A stretch of DNA of 64,000 nt from Flavobacteriaceae bacterium (GCA_021648265.1 JAKITD010000001.1:102446-166445); one strand, 5' to 3'; counted from the first letter of the stretch, positions 9,207 through 18,470 are shown. Made by a program: numbers and translations. The notes: generated from the letters alone by a model not told the origin.

Positions 9207-9813
9207 CGCTTAATGTGCTGTTATCAACTCTGTTTGAAAATATTATTTTTGTAAAATCTTCAGAAGGCTCAATCATTTTAACTTCTATTACTGCACCTGT
9301 TTTTTTATTAAAATGCAGCTCGAATGTTTTAATAAATTTTGCAAAATTTTTATCTTTTGAAGTAAGAATTACTTTATTATAATTCTCTGTTTTAGAATAC
9401 AAAATATCGAACTGCTCTTCATCAAACATATCGCCTGTAACACTATTTATTATTAATTTATTTAACTGTTTAAAGAGTTTACTGGAGCTTATCTTTACAT
9501 CGCTTTTTGTTCCTCCATCATTTATTAACAGAACATTATCTTTAAATATTACACTATATTGGTAGGGTTTTGTGTATTCCCATTTTACCCAATTTGGTGC
9601 TTTAAAAGTCATTTTACCTGAGGTTTTTATGTCTTCTGTAAGAAAGTCTAAGTGTTTATATTGTATAAAATCTGAGGTGATGGTTTTTGTTTTTTCTGAA
9701 ACTTCTTTAATTTGGTTTTTAAAGGATGATATTTCTGAAGCGTTCATTTTCACCTCTTGGGCGTTTGCACCAAAAGTTAAAAACAACATCCCTAAAAACA
9801 TAATATTACGCAT
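9187..9813 (-). CDS. LolA-like periplasmic lipid/lipoprotein carrier
   Basis: A 208-residue secreted protein with signal peptide MRNIMFLGMLFLTFGANAQ. The mature region fits the LolA fold: TITSDFIQYKHLDFLTEDI, then SGKMTFKAPNWVKWEYTKP, then KDNVLLINDG. LolA carries hydrophobic acyl chains across the periplasm in an open beta-barrel. Copies inside aryl polyene clusters are thought to ferry the pigment rather than general lipoproteins. It overlaps the polysaccharide deacetylase gene by 8 bp and the LolB-like gene by 20 bp, so the three are translationally linked. Confidence 0.85.
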   Translation of the reverse strand: MRNIMFLGMLFLTFGANAQEVKMNASEISSFKNQIKEVSEKTKTITSDFIQYKHLDFLTEDIKTSGKMTFKAPNWVKWEYTKPYQYSVIFKDNVLLINDGGTKSDVKISSSKLFKQLNKLIINSVTGDMFDEEQFDILYSKTENYNKVILTSKDKNFAKFIKTFELHFNKKTGAVIEVKMIEPSEDFTKIIFSNRVDNSTLSDAIFTN

Positions 9814-10582
9814 AGGCTTTTGTATTAAAAAGTTGATCGATAGTTACCGATTTAATTTCTTTTTTATCTAAAACAACCAAAAACTGTTCCAATATTTCTA
9901 TTGTTTTTTGGCTGGTATCGTGCAATAAAACAACATCGCCTTTTTTAATGTTTTTTGTTATTCTGTTTAGTATTTTTTCTTTTGTTTTTTTTGTTGTATC
10001 CAACGATCTAATACTCCAACCTACAGCATCTAGCTTTTCTATTTTTACTGCTTTAGCAATTCTTGGATTGGTTACTCCAAAGGCAGGTCGAAAAAAATTG
10101 GTTTTAATTTGAAATAATTCTGCTATTAAATCTTTGTTTTTTTTTAAATCAAAAATAACTTCCTCTGTTTTCAAAAATCCAAAATTATTACTGTGCGAAT
10201 ACGTATGGTTTGCGATGGTATGCCCTTGTTTAATTATTTCGGCAACAATTTCGGGGTGCTTTTCTACTCGATTCCCTATTAAAAAAAAAGTTGCTTTTGC
10301 ATTATATTTTTTTAATAATCGCAACACTTTTGGGGTGAATTCTATATGTGGGCCATCGTCAAATGTAATTGCAATATTATTTTCTTTAACCGAATAATTA
10401 CTATGCTTTGCATTTAAAAAATAATTCCATCGTATATGAAAAGAACCAATTACAGTAAGCATTACCCATATTAAAATCAATAAATTAATCCATAAAAAGG
10501 AAAAAGAATAAACCACTCTTAAAAGTATAAAAACCACTAAAAGAGGAATAAATATTCTATTAACATTTTTATAAGTTAACAT
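9806..10582 (-). CDS. Membrane-anchored polysaccharide deacetylase (NodB-domain) family protein
   Basis: 258 residues: two hydrophobic N-terminal segments (residues 10-50) followed by a NodB/CE4 domain. Conserved motifs are AITFDDGPH (catalytic Asp and metal Asp), HTYSH (metal His pair), RPAFG (motif 3), GWSIRSLDT and VLLHDT. All metal ligands appear intact, so it should be an active zinc-dependent amide hydrolase. The substrate is unknown. It sits between the chain-length-factor gene and lolA-like, overlapping both by a few bases, which ties it to pigment assembly or to local remodelling of the envelope. Confidence 0.85.
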   Translation of the reverse strand: MLTYKNVNRIFIPLLVVFILLRVVYSFSFLWINLLILIWVMLTVIGSFHIRWNYFLNAKHSNYSVKENNIAITFDDGPHIEFTPKVLRLLKKYNAKATFFLIGNRVEKHPEIVAEIIKQGHTIANHTYSHSNNFGFLKTEEVIFDLKKNKDLIAELFQIKTNFFRPAFGVTNPRIAKAVKIEKLDAVGWSIRSLDTTKKTKEKILNRITKNIKKGDVVLLHDTSQKTIEILEQFLVVLDKKEIKSVTIDQLFNTKAYA

Positions 10583-11640
10583 GATTTCAGTAATACAAAA
10601 CTATGATTTTTACCTCTATATTGGTTATATAATAACACGTTTTTGATGGAAGTTACCTCAACGGTATTCAATTTTAAACTTTGAGGGATTGTTTGCTCTT
10701 TTATCAATTTACAAGCTGTCCACACTCCAAAGGCAGAAGCTGTATTATACTCTCCAGAAAAATGTTTGTAATACACTTGTGCTGTATTTTTAAATATTAA
10801 ATTTTGGAGCTTTTTATAGTGTTCATCATATTCAACATCTCCATTAATTCCTAAAACAACCAAATCAATTTCAGAAACAGATAAACTATTTTTAGTTAAA
10901 AACGTTTCTATTTTTTTTGTTAATCCCCCTTCCGAAAGCTCATTATATATAGCAACATCAATTAATTTTGCATAAGAATTATTTGTCTTTTTATTTTCTA
11001 AAACAAAGAATTGAGCTCCTTCTCCATAAACGGCTCCTTTACTTTCTGAAAGTAAAATACCATTAGCTAAAGTATCTTCATTTTTAACATGACCAATTAA
11101 TTTTTGGGTTTCAAAAGTAAACTTACCTATTTCATCAACACCACCAATTAGCACATTTTTTTCTCCATCATCCATCATCATCATCATGGCATCAATCATG
11201 GAGGTTTCAAACGAGGTCGCATCGTGTACATAGGTAACATTATAGGCCTTACATCCCAAACCTAAAGCTATTTGTGCTCCAACGGTGTTATGCGTAGATT
11301 GTATAAATGCTGTTGGCGTTAAAAACTGCTCGTCGTTATCGATAATGTTTCTAAGAAATTTTTCAGAATCCTGTAAACATCCCATTCCAGAACCTGTAAT
11401 TATTGCTTCAGGCGTTTCTAACAATGCATCTTTTAATGCAATTGAGGAGGCAACAGCTCCCATTTTTACACCAATTGACATTCTACGAATCATCGAAGGC
11501 TGAATATACTCTCTATAATTTGGTTTTTGTACCGAAACCAAATTGGTTGTTAATTCTTCAAAATCCTGAAAACCAGTGGCTGTATCTGTAGTTTTTTGAG
11601 CAGATACACATCCTATTCCGTTAATAAAATATTTGCTCAT
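10576..11640 (-). CDS. Ketosynthase-like chain length factor (no active-site Cys)
   Basis: A 354-residue thiolase-fold protein of the beta-ketoacyl synthase family without the catalytic triad. Where active enzymes have TACSSA, it has DATSFE (Thr142). The late GHT motif is replaced by GEYNTASAFG. It directly follows a fully active ketosynthase gene (2-base gap). This arrangement matches the ketosynthase/chain-length-factor heterodimers of type II polyketide and aryl polyene systems (ApeO/ApeC type), where the inactive subunit shapes the pocket that sets chain length. Pairing with the 11642 protein is inferred from adjacency. Confidence 0.85.
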   Translation of the reverse strand: MSKYFINGIGCVSAQKTTDTATGFQDFEELTTNLVSVQKPNYREYIQPSMIRRMSIGVKMGAVASSIALKDALLETPEAIITGSGMGCLQDSEKFLRNIIDNDEQFLTPTAFIQSTHNTVGAQIALGLGCKAYNVTYVHDATSFETSMIDAMMMMMDDGEKNVLIGGVDEIGKFTFETQKLIGHVKNEDTLANGILLSESKGAVYGEGAQFFVLENKKTNNSYAKLIDVAIYNELSEGGLTKKIETFLTKNSLSVSEIDLVVLGINGDVEYDEHYKKLQNLIFKNTAQVYYKHFSGEYNTASAFGVWTACKLIKEQTIPQSLKLNTVEVTSIKNVLLYNQYRGKNHSFVLLKSC

Positions 11641-11641
11641 A

Positions 11642-12838
11642 CTATGCTTTTGAAAAAATTAAAGTAGAACAATTTCCGCCAAATCCAAAGGAGTTTGAAA
11701 GTACGTGATTTAGTTCTTTTTGAACCAATTTAGTTTCAGGAATAATGTTGGTTTCTGCTATTGGAGTTTCGAAATTTAAATTCGGAAATACCATATTATT
11801 TTGTAATGCCAATACAGAATAAACAGCCTCAATTGCTGCTGCTGCTGCTAAGGTGTGACCAGTAAATGCTTTGGTTGAACTTATGCTTGGAATATTTTTT
11901 CCAAAAACGCTACAAATTGCAGCACTTTCGGAAGCATCGTTGTTTTCGGTTGCTGTTCCGTGGGCATTGATGTAATCTATTTCTTTAAAAGATAGGTTTG
12001 CTACTTTCAATGCTTTTTTCATAGCCAATGTAGCGCCTTCTCCATTTTTTGAAGAAGCAGTTTGATGAAAGGCATCATTTGCATTGGCATAACCAGAAAC
12101 ATAGGCTAACACTTTTTTGTTTTCTTTTTTTACACATTCATCCGATTCTAGCACTAAAAAAGCTGCGGCTTCTCCTAAGTTTAAACCTGTTCGGTTAGCG
12201 TCAAAAGGTCTGCAATTGGTTTCAGAAAGTATCATTAAAGTTTTAAAACCATTGATGGTAAATTTAGACATACAATCGGATCCTCCAACAATTACTCGGT
12301 CTAATTTTCCTGCTTTAATCATACGTGCTCCCAACATTATAGCGTTTGCAGCAGAGGAGCAAGCGGTACTTATTGTAGAAACAAAGTCTGTGATGCCTAA
12401 ACTATTTGCTATTTTTGTGGAAGAATCTCCAGCAGAATGACTTGTAATAAATCTTCGGTTTTTGGTTTCTTGAAACTGAGAGTAAAAGTATTTTTCTGTT
12501 AAATCCATTCCGCCAACACTTGTTGCCGAAATTAATCCTGTTCTGCAAGAATTAATGTCTTTTATTTTTGCGTTTTTCACAGCTTGCTTTGCTGCAATCT
12601 CACCAAACAATGCCGTTCTAGAATAATTATGATTTTTTGGTAGTTTTAAACAAACTGCCAAATTATGGTTAGACATTTTTACCTCTCCTACTTTAATGTG
12701 GCTTTTATGGTTGGTTTTAATGTTTTCAATTTCAGAAATCCCTGGAGTTATATTTGTTAACGACTTATAGTTTTCTTCTACCGTATTTCCGATAGAAGAT
12801 ATAATTCCCATTCCTGTAATTGCAATTCCCTTAACCAT
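11642..12838 (-). CDS. Beta-ketoacyl-ACP synthase (FabF-like, elongating ketosynthase)
   Basis: 398 residues with the complete Cys-His-His triad: Cys160 (STACSSAANAI), His293 (NAHGTATENND) and His328 (KAFTGHTLAAA). SFGFGGNCS near the C-terminus is the usual family signature. It condenses malonyl-ACP with the growing acyl-ACP. Because its neighbour at 10576 lacks the triad, the two probably form one heterodimer that extends the conjugated polyene. It lies 17 bp after an ACP gene, a natural partner. Confidence 0.93.
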   Translation of the reverse strand: MVKGIAITGMGIISSIGNTVEENYKSLTNITPGISEIENIKTNHKSHIKVGEVKMSNHNLAVCLKLPKNHNYSRTALFGEIAAKQAVKNAKIKDINSCRTGLISATSVGGMDLTEKYFYSQFQETKNRRFITSHSAGDSSTKIANSLGITDFVSTISTACSSAANAIMLGARMIKAGKLDRVIVGGSDCMSKFTINGFKTLMILSETNCRPFDANRTGLNLGEAAAFLVLESDECVKKENKKVLAYVSGYANANDAFHQTASSKNGEGATLAMKKALKVANLSFKEIDYINAHGTATENNDASESAAICSVFGKNIPSISSTKAFTGHTLAAAAAIEAVYSVLALQNNMVFPNLNFETPIAETNIIPETKLVQKELNHVLSNSFGFGGNCSTLIFSKA

Positions 12839-12855
12839 AAAACTTTAAAAGACTA

Positions 12856-13113
12856 TTATTTTTTTCTATGCTCGGTAATATAGGTTGCCATAACCTCTAT
12901 AGATTCAAATATTTTTTTTCCTTCTTTTGGGTCTGTTAATCTAATTCCGTAATCCTTATCTAGCATAACGATAAGCTCTAATGCGTCAATTGAATCTAGT
13001 CCAATTCCGTCTCCAAAGAGTGAATCATTATCATCAAAATCTTCAATCGAAAGGTCTTCAAGGTTTAGTATTTCGATAATATTTTTTTTTAATTCTAATT
13101 TTAAATCTTCCAT
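12856..13113 (-). CDS. Acyl carrier protein
   Basis: An 85-residue acidic helical protein with the phosphopantetheine attachment motif GLDSID (Ser41). Its length and the helix pattern DALELIVMLDKDYGIRL are typical of discrete ACPs. It is one of two ACPs in the cluster (the other is at 23732). It lies between a ketosynthase fragment gene and the active ketosynthase of the chain-length-factor pair, so it probably carries the polyene chain, while the second may serve the resorcinol branch. That division of labour is inferred from position only. Confidence 0.95.
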   Translation of the reverse strand: MEDLKLELKKNIIEILNLEDLSIEDFDDNDSLFGDGIGLDSIDALELIVMLDKDYGIRLTDPKEGKKIFESIEVMATYITEHRKK

Positions 13114-13115
13114 TT

Positions 13116-13724
13116 TTATGTATTGTATAATTGTTTTAAATTTTGTTCTGTATGTTCAATAATTCCTTTTTCAGAAACCAAATATAAAAAAGCTTCGTAG
13201 GAGTTTTTATCTATATTTACCCAACCTGCCAAAACAGACTCGCATTTGTTATTTTGTAGTAAGCTTTTTTCGTAATTATAATGAAAATTTGCATTGTATT
13301 TTTCAAATACAAAAAAACCATTTTCACTTTTTAATTGATGCCTAATACTAATTTCTCCAATGCCAATATTTGGCAATGTATATACAAATACTGCTGGGCT
13401 TGGAAAGTAATTATCTTTATCGTTTATTGAGTTTTGGTATTTACGATCGGTCTCTAAGCTTGATGCATTATTGGAGAGTATAATTGCTGTGTTTTTTTCT
13501 TTAGTATTTACTTCATTTAAAATAATCTCGGCAGAAAGAAAAGCGAGTTTACTCAACAAATCCATTTTAAAATATTTGGAATATTTAATTTCTAAAAACT
13601 GATAAACATCTTTAAAAAAATCTTTCACCTCTAAAGTATCTGCAGAAAAAACCAAGTCTCCGTTTACAGAAATTTCATTGTTTTTAATAGAACAATATTT
13701 TTGTATGTGCGTTTTTTTAAGCAA
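13116..13724 (-). CDS. Ketosynthase-like fragment protein without active-site Cys
   Basis: A 202-residue protein resembling only the N-terminal half of a beta-ketoacyl synthase: TAIILSNNASSLETD matches the strand and loop before the active site, and YFPSPAVFVYTLPNIGIGEIS matches the dimer-helix region. The catalytic Cys position is not present, and neither are the His motifs. Such stand-alone truncated ketosynthases occur in aryl polyene/flexirubin clusters. It ends 2 bp before the ACP gene. A structural or ACP-docking role is possible; catalysis is unlikely. Confidence 0.7.
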   Translation of the reverse strand: MLKKTHIQKYCSIKNNEISVNGDLVFSADTLEVKDFFKDVYQFLEIKYSKYFKMDLLSKLAFLSAEIILNEVNTKEKNTAIILSNNASSLETDRKYQNSINDKDNYFPSPAVFVYTLPNIGIGEISIRHQLKSENGFFVFEKYNANFHYNYEKSLLQNNKCESVLAGWVNIDKNSYEAFLYLVSEKGIIEHTEQNLKQLYNT

Positions 13725-13730
13725 GTAAAT

Positions 13731-14789
13731 TTATTTTTTCTTGCAAATTAAAATAGTATGGTTTTCTCCTATTTGGTTAATATCTTCTACCAAATACAAA
13801 CCTGCTTTATCAATTAAGGTCATAAATTCTGAGGCTTTATACATCTTACTATTTCCGTTTGCCATTGTTGTAAAGTAGAGTGATGTTGCTTCTAAAATAA
13901 ATTTTGCATTATCAAACTTTTGTCGATCTGTAAAGGTTTCCATAATAAACAACTCGGAGTTTTTATCCATAGAGTTTGCACAAACCGATAAGATTTTTAC
14001 AATTTCATCTTTCGAGAAACAGTCTAAAAACTGGCTCATCCAAATAATATCTGCACCTGTAGGAATTTGAGGGTTTTCTGACAACCAATCTATTTCGTGA
14101 CCTTCAATTCTATTTTCAAAACCATTCTTTTTTGCATTGGCTAAAGCTACGTTAAGTTGTCCAGAAAGATCTACCATTTTTACTTTCACATCTTCATTAA
14201 ATTCACAACAGGTAATTGCAAATTTTCCGGTATTTGCTCCAACATCAAAAATCAATTTTGGGTTTCTTTTAAAAACTACTTCAAGTGCATCTTTAAAAAC
14301 ATAATCCGAATAATAGTGGTCAAACTCAAACCAAGACTTATTTTGTTGTGGTGTTAATTTTGAAAGCCCTTCGTAGATTGTATCCCAATTTCCTAATTCT
14401 TTTAAACCTTCTGCTTTTCCGTTTAAAATTGAATCGTTTAAATGATACAGCCCTTTATAACAAATGTCATTATTAAAATTAATATTTACATTTACCGTAT
14501 TGTCAAAGGCAAGAAAGTAACCTATTTTAGTTAATTCGTATTTGCTATCTTTATTAATCAAGACTATATCCGAGCTTTCAGCAATTTCTAACAACACACC
14601 TACTCCATATTCGCTAACCGAAGTTCCTAAAGCTATTTCTTTAAGAGTTGCTCCATTTTTACTGTTAAAAATAAAGTCCATTATTCCAAGTTTCCGAAGA
14701 GAAATAGTTGCTTGAAAAATATAAGGTGCAAAGGCAATTTTTTGTGCTTCTTGAAGTGCTTCAACAGCTCTCATTGTTTTTTTTGACAT
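13731..14789 (-). CDS. SAM-dependent class I methyltransferase (O-methyltransferase type)
   Basis: 352 residues. The N-terminal third is a winged-helix dimerisation domain (LRKLGIMDFIFNSKNGATLKEIA). The C-terminal two thirds form a Rossmann methyltransferase with motif I LIFDVGANTGKFA and a later IIWMSQFLDCFS segment. The layout fits the plant/bacterial O-methyltransferase 2 family. Flexirubin-type pigments can carry a methyl group on the aromatic head, so ring methylation of the aryl polyene end is a plausible job. A 105-bp spacer upstream holds a -7-like box, so this gene may start a sub-operon. Confidence 0.85.
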   Translation of the reverse strand: MSKKTMRAVEALQEAQKIAFAPYIFQATISLRKLGIMDFIFNSKNGATLKEIALGTSVSEYGVGVLLEIAESSDIVLINKDSKYELTKIGYFLAFDNTVNVNINFNNDICYKGLYHLNDSILNGKAEGLKELGNWDTIYEGLSKLTPQQNKSWFEFDHYYSDYVFKDALEVVFKRNPKLIFDVGANTGKFAITCCEFNEDVKVKMVDLSGQLNVALANAKKNGFENRIEGHEIDWLSENPQIPTGADIIWMSQFLDCFSKDEIVKILSVCANSMDKNSELFIMETFTDRQKFDNAKFILEATSLYFTTMANGNSKMYKASEFMTLIDKAGLYLVEDINQIGENHTILICKKK

Positions 14790-14812
14790 GGTTAGTTTTT
14801 AAAGGTGTTTAG

Positions 14813-14820
14813 CAAAAATA
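14813..14820 (-). promoter_or_regulatory. Possible internal promoter -7 box before the methyltransferase gene
   Basis: On the minus strand this reads TATTTTTG, a match to the Bacteroidota -7 consensus TAnnTTTG, 24 bases before the ATG at 14789. A TTTG lies 15 bases upstream (14836-14839), a little closer than the usual 17-23. It falls in one of the few gaps inside the pigment operon. Confidence 0.4.
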
Positions 14821-14894
14821 ATTAATTAGTTAGCCCAAATTTTTAAGTCGCTAATTTACGGTAAGTAATCGTTTCTTTCCAATATATCAAGCAA

Positions 14895-16034
14895 TTAATC
14901 GATGATTTTTTTAAAAACAACAGCAGTATTACAACCTCCAAAACCAGAAGCTGTTTTTAAAAAAACGTTTAGTTCTTTGCTTACTAGTGTCTCTATTACG
15001 TTTATAGATTTCGATACTCCTAACTCGTCAAAACCTTTGGACGAAATTAAGGTGTTATTCTGAAGCGATTTTATTCCAATAATGGTTTCTAATAAACCTG
15101 AAGTTCCTAAGGTATGTCCAAAATATCCTTTTAAACTATTTAATGGTATTTCTAACATATTTAGCCTTTCAAAAGCAACAGCTTCCATTTCGTCGTTATA
15201 GTTTGTTGCGGTTCCGTGTGCAGAAATATAGTCTATATCGCTATTTTCTATCTCCGCTTCTTTTAATGCAGATTGAACGCTTAGCACCAAACCTTCACCT
15301 GTTCTTGAAGGTCCAGAAATATGATTGGCATCGTTGCAAGAACCTGCACCAAGAATTTGAATGGCATATTTATTTTTTTTTGAGGTTACCAAAACACTTG
15401 CTACTGCCTCACCAATGGTTATTCCCGCTCTGTTTTTTGAAAATGGTTTACAGGGCAAATCACTTATGGCTTGAAAAGAGGTAAAACCCGAAAGAATAAA
15501 TTCTGAAACTAAATCGCCACTCACAATAATTACCTCATCATACACTCCATCTTTCACAAATCGTTGAGCTACAGCAACTGCTAATACTCCCGAAACACAA
15601 GCATTTGAAAGTACAATCGCTTCATTTTTAAAACCAAAATAATTTTGAATTTGCCTTCCTAATTCGGGTAAATAGCTTCTTTTTTTATCTGAGTAAAATT
15701 TTGATTTTGGGGAAAGTGTATCAATATTTCCTTTGGTAGTAGCAATAATTAAACCTGTTTTTTTTGTGATTTTTAGTTTAGATTCGTTTAGAATATTTGT
15801 CACAGAAAGCAACATCATTTTTTCGAGAGTTGTATAGTTCTCTATGTTTCCTATTTCTAAAAACGCACTATCTATTTTCTCTTTATCTACTTTGGAGCTA
15901 TAATAAGATTCTCCTTGATTTCTTTTATATTCTTGTATCCCAGAAATTTCAGAAGCCAATTTCCTAAAGTTTTCTTCACTTGTAAAACCTAATGAAGAAA
16001 TAATATTGTGGTTGGTTATAAATGTTTTTCTCAT
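14895..16034 (-). CDS. Beta-ketoacyl-ACP synthase (second, divergent ketosynthase)
   Basis: 379 residues with a complete triad: Cys146 (SNACVSGVLA), His273 (SAHGTATNYND) and His307 (GYFGHTLGTSG). The C-terminus has ASGFGGCNTA, the usual family signature. It is more divergent than the 11642 and 23997 enzymes and short at both ends. Aryl polyene systems use a second ketosynthase (ApeR type) beside the ketosynthase/chain-length-factor pair for early or alternative elongation steps, and this gene is a good candidate for it. It starts 1 bp after the thioesterase gene. Confidence 0.9.
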   Translation of the reverse strand: MRKTFITNHNIISSLGFTSEENFRKLASEISGIQEYKRNQGESYYSSKVDKEKIDSAFLEIGNIENYTTLEKMMLLSVTNILNESKLKITKKTGLIIATTKGNIDTLSPKSKFYSDKKRSYLPELGRQIQNYFGFKNEAIVLSNACVSGVLAVAVAQRFVKDGVYDEVIIVSGDLVSEFILSGFTSFQAISDLPCKPFSKNRAGITIGEAVASVLVTSKKNKYAIQILGAGSCNDANHISGPSRTGEGLVLSVQSALKEAEIENSDIDYISAHGTATNYNDEMEAVAFERLNMLEIPLNSLKGYFGHTLGTSGLLETIIGIKSLQNNTLISSKGFDELGVSKSINVIETLVSKELNVFLKTASGFGGCNTAVVFKKIID

Positions 16035-16035
16035 G

Positions 16036-16470
16036 TTATTTTAATAGTCCAACTTTTCGCTTCCAGTTTTCAAAAAATGGAGGTAAGTGCAAAAATAACT
16101 TATCATCGTCTCCTAAAAAAACTTGAGTTGTTTTACCTGTACAAACAACTTGATTAGCTTCATTATAAATTTCGTATCTAAATTTCATTTTTGCCGCAGG
16201 AGAATCTATAAATATCGTTTTTATGGTGGCAACTTCTCCATAACGCAAAGGATGTTTATGCTCGCTACTCGACTTTACAATTGGCGAGGTAAAACCGTTT
16301 TCTTTTTGCTCTAAATAAGAGATTCCGTGATGTCGCCCAAAAGCTTCTCTGCCGTCTTCAAAATACTGAATATAGTTGCCATGCCATACAATACCCAAAG
16401 GATCTGTTTCTACAAAACGAACTCTTATTTGACTGCTGAAGGTTATTTCTTTTATTAAATTAGACTGCAT
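16036..16470 (-). CDS. 4HBT-type acyl thioesterase (YbgC/FadM-like hotdog)
   Basis: A 144-residue hotdog protein with RVRFVETDPLGIVWHGNYI, the 4-hydroxybenzoyl-CoA thioesterase family signature with its catalytic Asp (Asp23). The following YFEDGREAFGRHHGI is also characteristic. It should hydrolyse an acyl thioester. Aryl polyene clusters usually include a thioesterase, which may edit stalled chains or release product. The start ATG overlaps the end of the ABC permease gene by 11 bp. Confidence 0.9.
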   Translation of the reverse strand: MQSNLIKEITFSSQIRVRFVETDPLGIVWHGNYIQYFEDGREAFGRHHGISYLEQKENGFTSPIVKSSSEHKHPLRYGEVATIKTIFIDSPAAKMKFRYEIYNEANQVVCTGKTTQVFLGDDDKLFLHLPPFFENWKRKVGLLK

Positions 16471-17728
16471 TTTTTCTGTTATTATATACTATTGAAATGG
16501 TGGTGGTAATTAGAAAAAACAAAAATAGTAAAAGTAAATCTAGTATTATTTCTGAAAGTCCTGCGTTTCTTAAAAACACATCGTAAAAAGCATTTAATCC
16601 CCAATTCATTGGTGATAGTTTTGAAATGAATTGCATAAAACTTGGCATTATAAAAACTGGAACCCAAACACCTCCCAAAGCTGCTAATACTACTACAAAA
16701 GTAGCTCCAAATGGTGCAGCTTGTTCTTGCGAAGTTGCAACTGTACCTAATAATAATCCCAAACCAACAGCTGCCAAACCAGAAAACAAAGCTACTATAA
16801 AAGCCAAAAATATTTTACCAGAAACATCTAATGTTGGTAATCCAATGGCAGGAAACAAATAGATTCCAACTAACATCATCAACATAAACTGTATTAAACA
16901 AACTACCAAAAAAACAATTGTTTTCCCGCCTAAAACAGTTGCATAAGAAACTGGATTTGTTCTTAATCGTACAAAAGTTCCTTGGCTTTTTTCTTTTACC
17001 ATATTAATAGACAAAGGCACGATGATAAAAAATATAGCAAATAAAGTCCAAGCTGGCACATTGTGTTGTGCAGAATTTGGTAGTACCTCATCATCATCTA
17101 ATTTTGGTGTTATTTCTTTAAAACTTATAAATTTTTCTGAATTAAAAGAAAAAGCAGACTCCTCGTCTGAGAGTTGTTCTTGAAAAGCTTTATAAATAGA
17201 TTTAGTTTCAATTTCCGAAATCATTTTATCGATACTACTTTTTACAGAAAGCTTAAAAGATTGCTGTATTGCGGGATCAAAATACAATCTTACTTCTTTG
17301 GTCTTTATTTCTGAAGTCACTGGATGTTTCCCTTCCTCTTCCAATCCAAACTCTGCTAAAACTCCTTCTACATTTTGATTTATTTTTTTTTCTAAATCTT
17401 TCGATAGATTTTCAGGAATAACGATAGCTAGTTGATACGCTCCTTTAAAAACAAGATTTCTGGCTTCCTCTTCATTCTCTTTATAAACAACATCAAATAG
17501 GTTTTGCTCTTTTAAACTTTCAGAAACACTTTTAGAAATTTTTCCTTTGTCGTTATCGACTAATAAAACTGGAATTTTGGTTTTATTTATACTCTTAAAC
17601 GAGCTATCTTGTATTAATGTAATAGTAATTATTAATACTAAAGGCATTACAAATAAAATGGTTAACCCTCCTAAATCGCGAGTTAGCAATAAAGATTCTT
17701 TATATGCAGAGTTCCATAATTTATACAT
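16460..17728 (-). CDS. ABC-2 type transporter permease
   Basis: 422 residues from the ATG at 17728 (MYKLWNSAYKESLLL). A GTG two codons upstream (17734) is less likely. The topology is one N-terminal helix (residues 20-40), a large extracytoplasmic domain (about 40-230), then five or six helices (VPAWTLFAIFFIIVPLSI onward), as in ABC-2/YhgE-type exporters. The start codon overlaps the stop of the ATPase gene by 8 bp, so the two form one exporter. It may export a pigment precursor or help membrane insertion; the cargo cannot be read. Confidence 0.9.
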   Translation of the reverse strand: MYKLWNSAYKESLLLTRDLGGLTILFVMPLVLIITITLIQDSSFKSINKTKIPVLLVDNDKGKISKSVSESLKEQNLFDVVYKENEEEARNLVFKGAYQLAIVIPENLSKDLEKKINQNVEGVLAEFGLEEEGKHPVTSEIKTKEVRLYFDPAIQQSFKLSVKSSIDKMISEIETKSIYKAFQEQLSDEESAFSFNSEKFISFKEITPKLDDDEVLPNSAQHNVPAWTLFAIFFIIVPLSINMVKEKSQGTFVRLRTNPVSYATVLGGKTIVFLVVCLIQFMLMMLVGIYLFPAIGLPTLDVSGKIFLAFIVALFSGLAAVGLGLLLGTVATSQEQAAPFGATFVVVLAALGGVWVPVFIMPSFMQFISKLSPMNWGLNAFYDVFLRNAGLSEIILDLLLLFLFFLITTTISIVYNNRKNAV

Positions 17729-18464
17729 GATCACGTAGTTCTTTTCCTGTAAATGCTATAAAAACATCTTCTAGGTTATGTGCATTCTCTTTATTGTTAA
17801 TTAGTTCTGAAGGTTTTCCTTTTATAATAATTTTACCGTGATCGATAATGGCAACTCTGGTGCAAAATTTTTCAGCTTCATTTAAATGATGCGAAGTGTA
17901 AACAATAGTTGTACCTTCTTTATTTAATTTCTGAAGGTGTTTAATTATCACATTTTTAGATTGCACATCTACTCCAACTGTTGGTTCGTCTAAAAATAAA
18001 ATTTTAGGTTGATGAAGGATACTTGCAATTAAATTGATTCTTCGTTTCATTCCTCCAGAAAACACTTCAATTTTTTTATTCGAAAATTCTGAAAGACCTA
18101 ATTTATCAAGATAATCACAGATAGTGTTTTTAAGTTTTTTTCCTTTTAAACCGTACATGCTTCCAAAATAATGAAGGTTTTCGTAAGCAGTTAACGATGG
18201 ATAAAGTGCGTATTCTTGCGGAACAATACCAATTAACTGTTTAAGTTCTTGCTTGTTATTTGTGTAATTAAGACCGTTAATTAAAAAAGATCCTGAAGTT
18301 GGTTTTATCAAGGAACAAAGCATGGATATTAGGGTTGTCTTTCCTGCTCCGTTAGGTCCTAAGATGCCAAATATTTCTCCGTCTTCAATATTCAAACTTA
18401 GATTAGAAACCGAAAAATTTTCCGCTCCTTTATACTTTTTTGAAAGTTGCTGAATTTGAAGCAT
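17721..18464 (-). CDS. ABC transporter ATP-binding protein
   Basis: 247 residues with a full nucleotide-binding domain: Walker A GPNGAGKTT, Q-loop in IGIVPQEYALYPSLT, signature FSGGMKRR, Walker B ILFLDEP and H-loop YTSHH. It is the closest partner of the downstream ABC-2 permease (8 bp overlap). The FSGGMKRR type and short length match exporters of drugs, lipids or polysaccharides. It follows the BtrH-like gene by 6 bp. Confidence 0.95.
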   Translation of the reverse strand: MLQIQQLSKKYKGAENFSVSNLSLNIEDGEIFGILGPNGAGKTTLISMLCSLIKPTSGSFLINGLNYTNNKQELKQLIGIVPQEYALYPSLTAYENLHYFGSMYGLKGKKLKNTICDYLDKLGLSEFSNKKIEVFSGGMKRRINLIASILHQPKILFLDEPTVGVDVQSKNVIIKHLQKLNKEGTTIVYTSHHLNEAEKFCTRVAIIDHGKIIIKGKPSELINNKENAHNLEDVFIAFTGKELRDHV

Positions 18465-18470
18465 ACAAAT

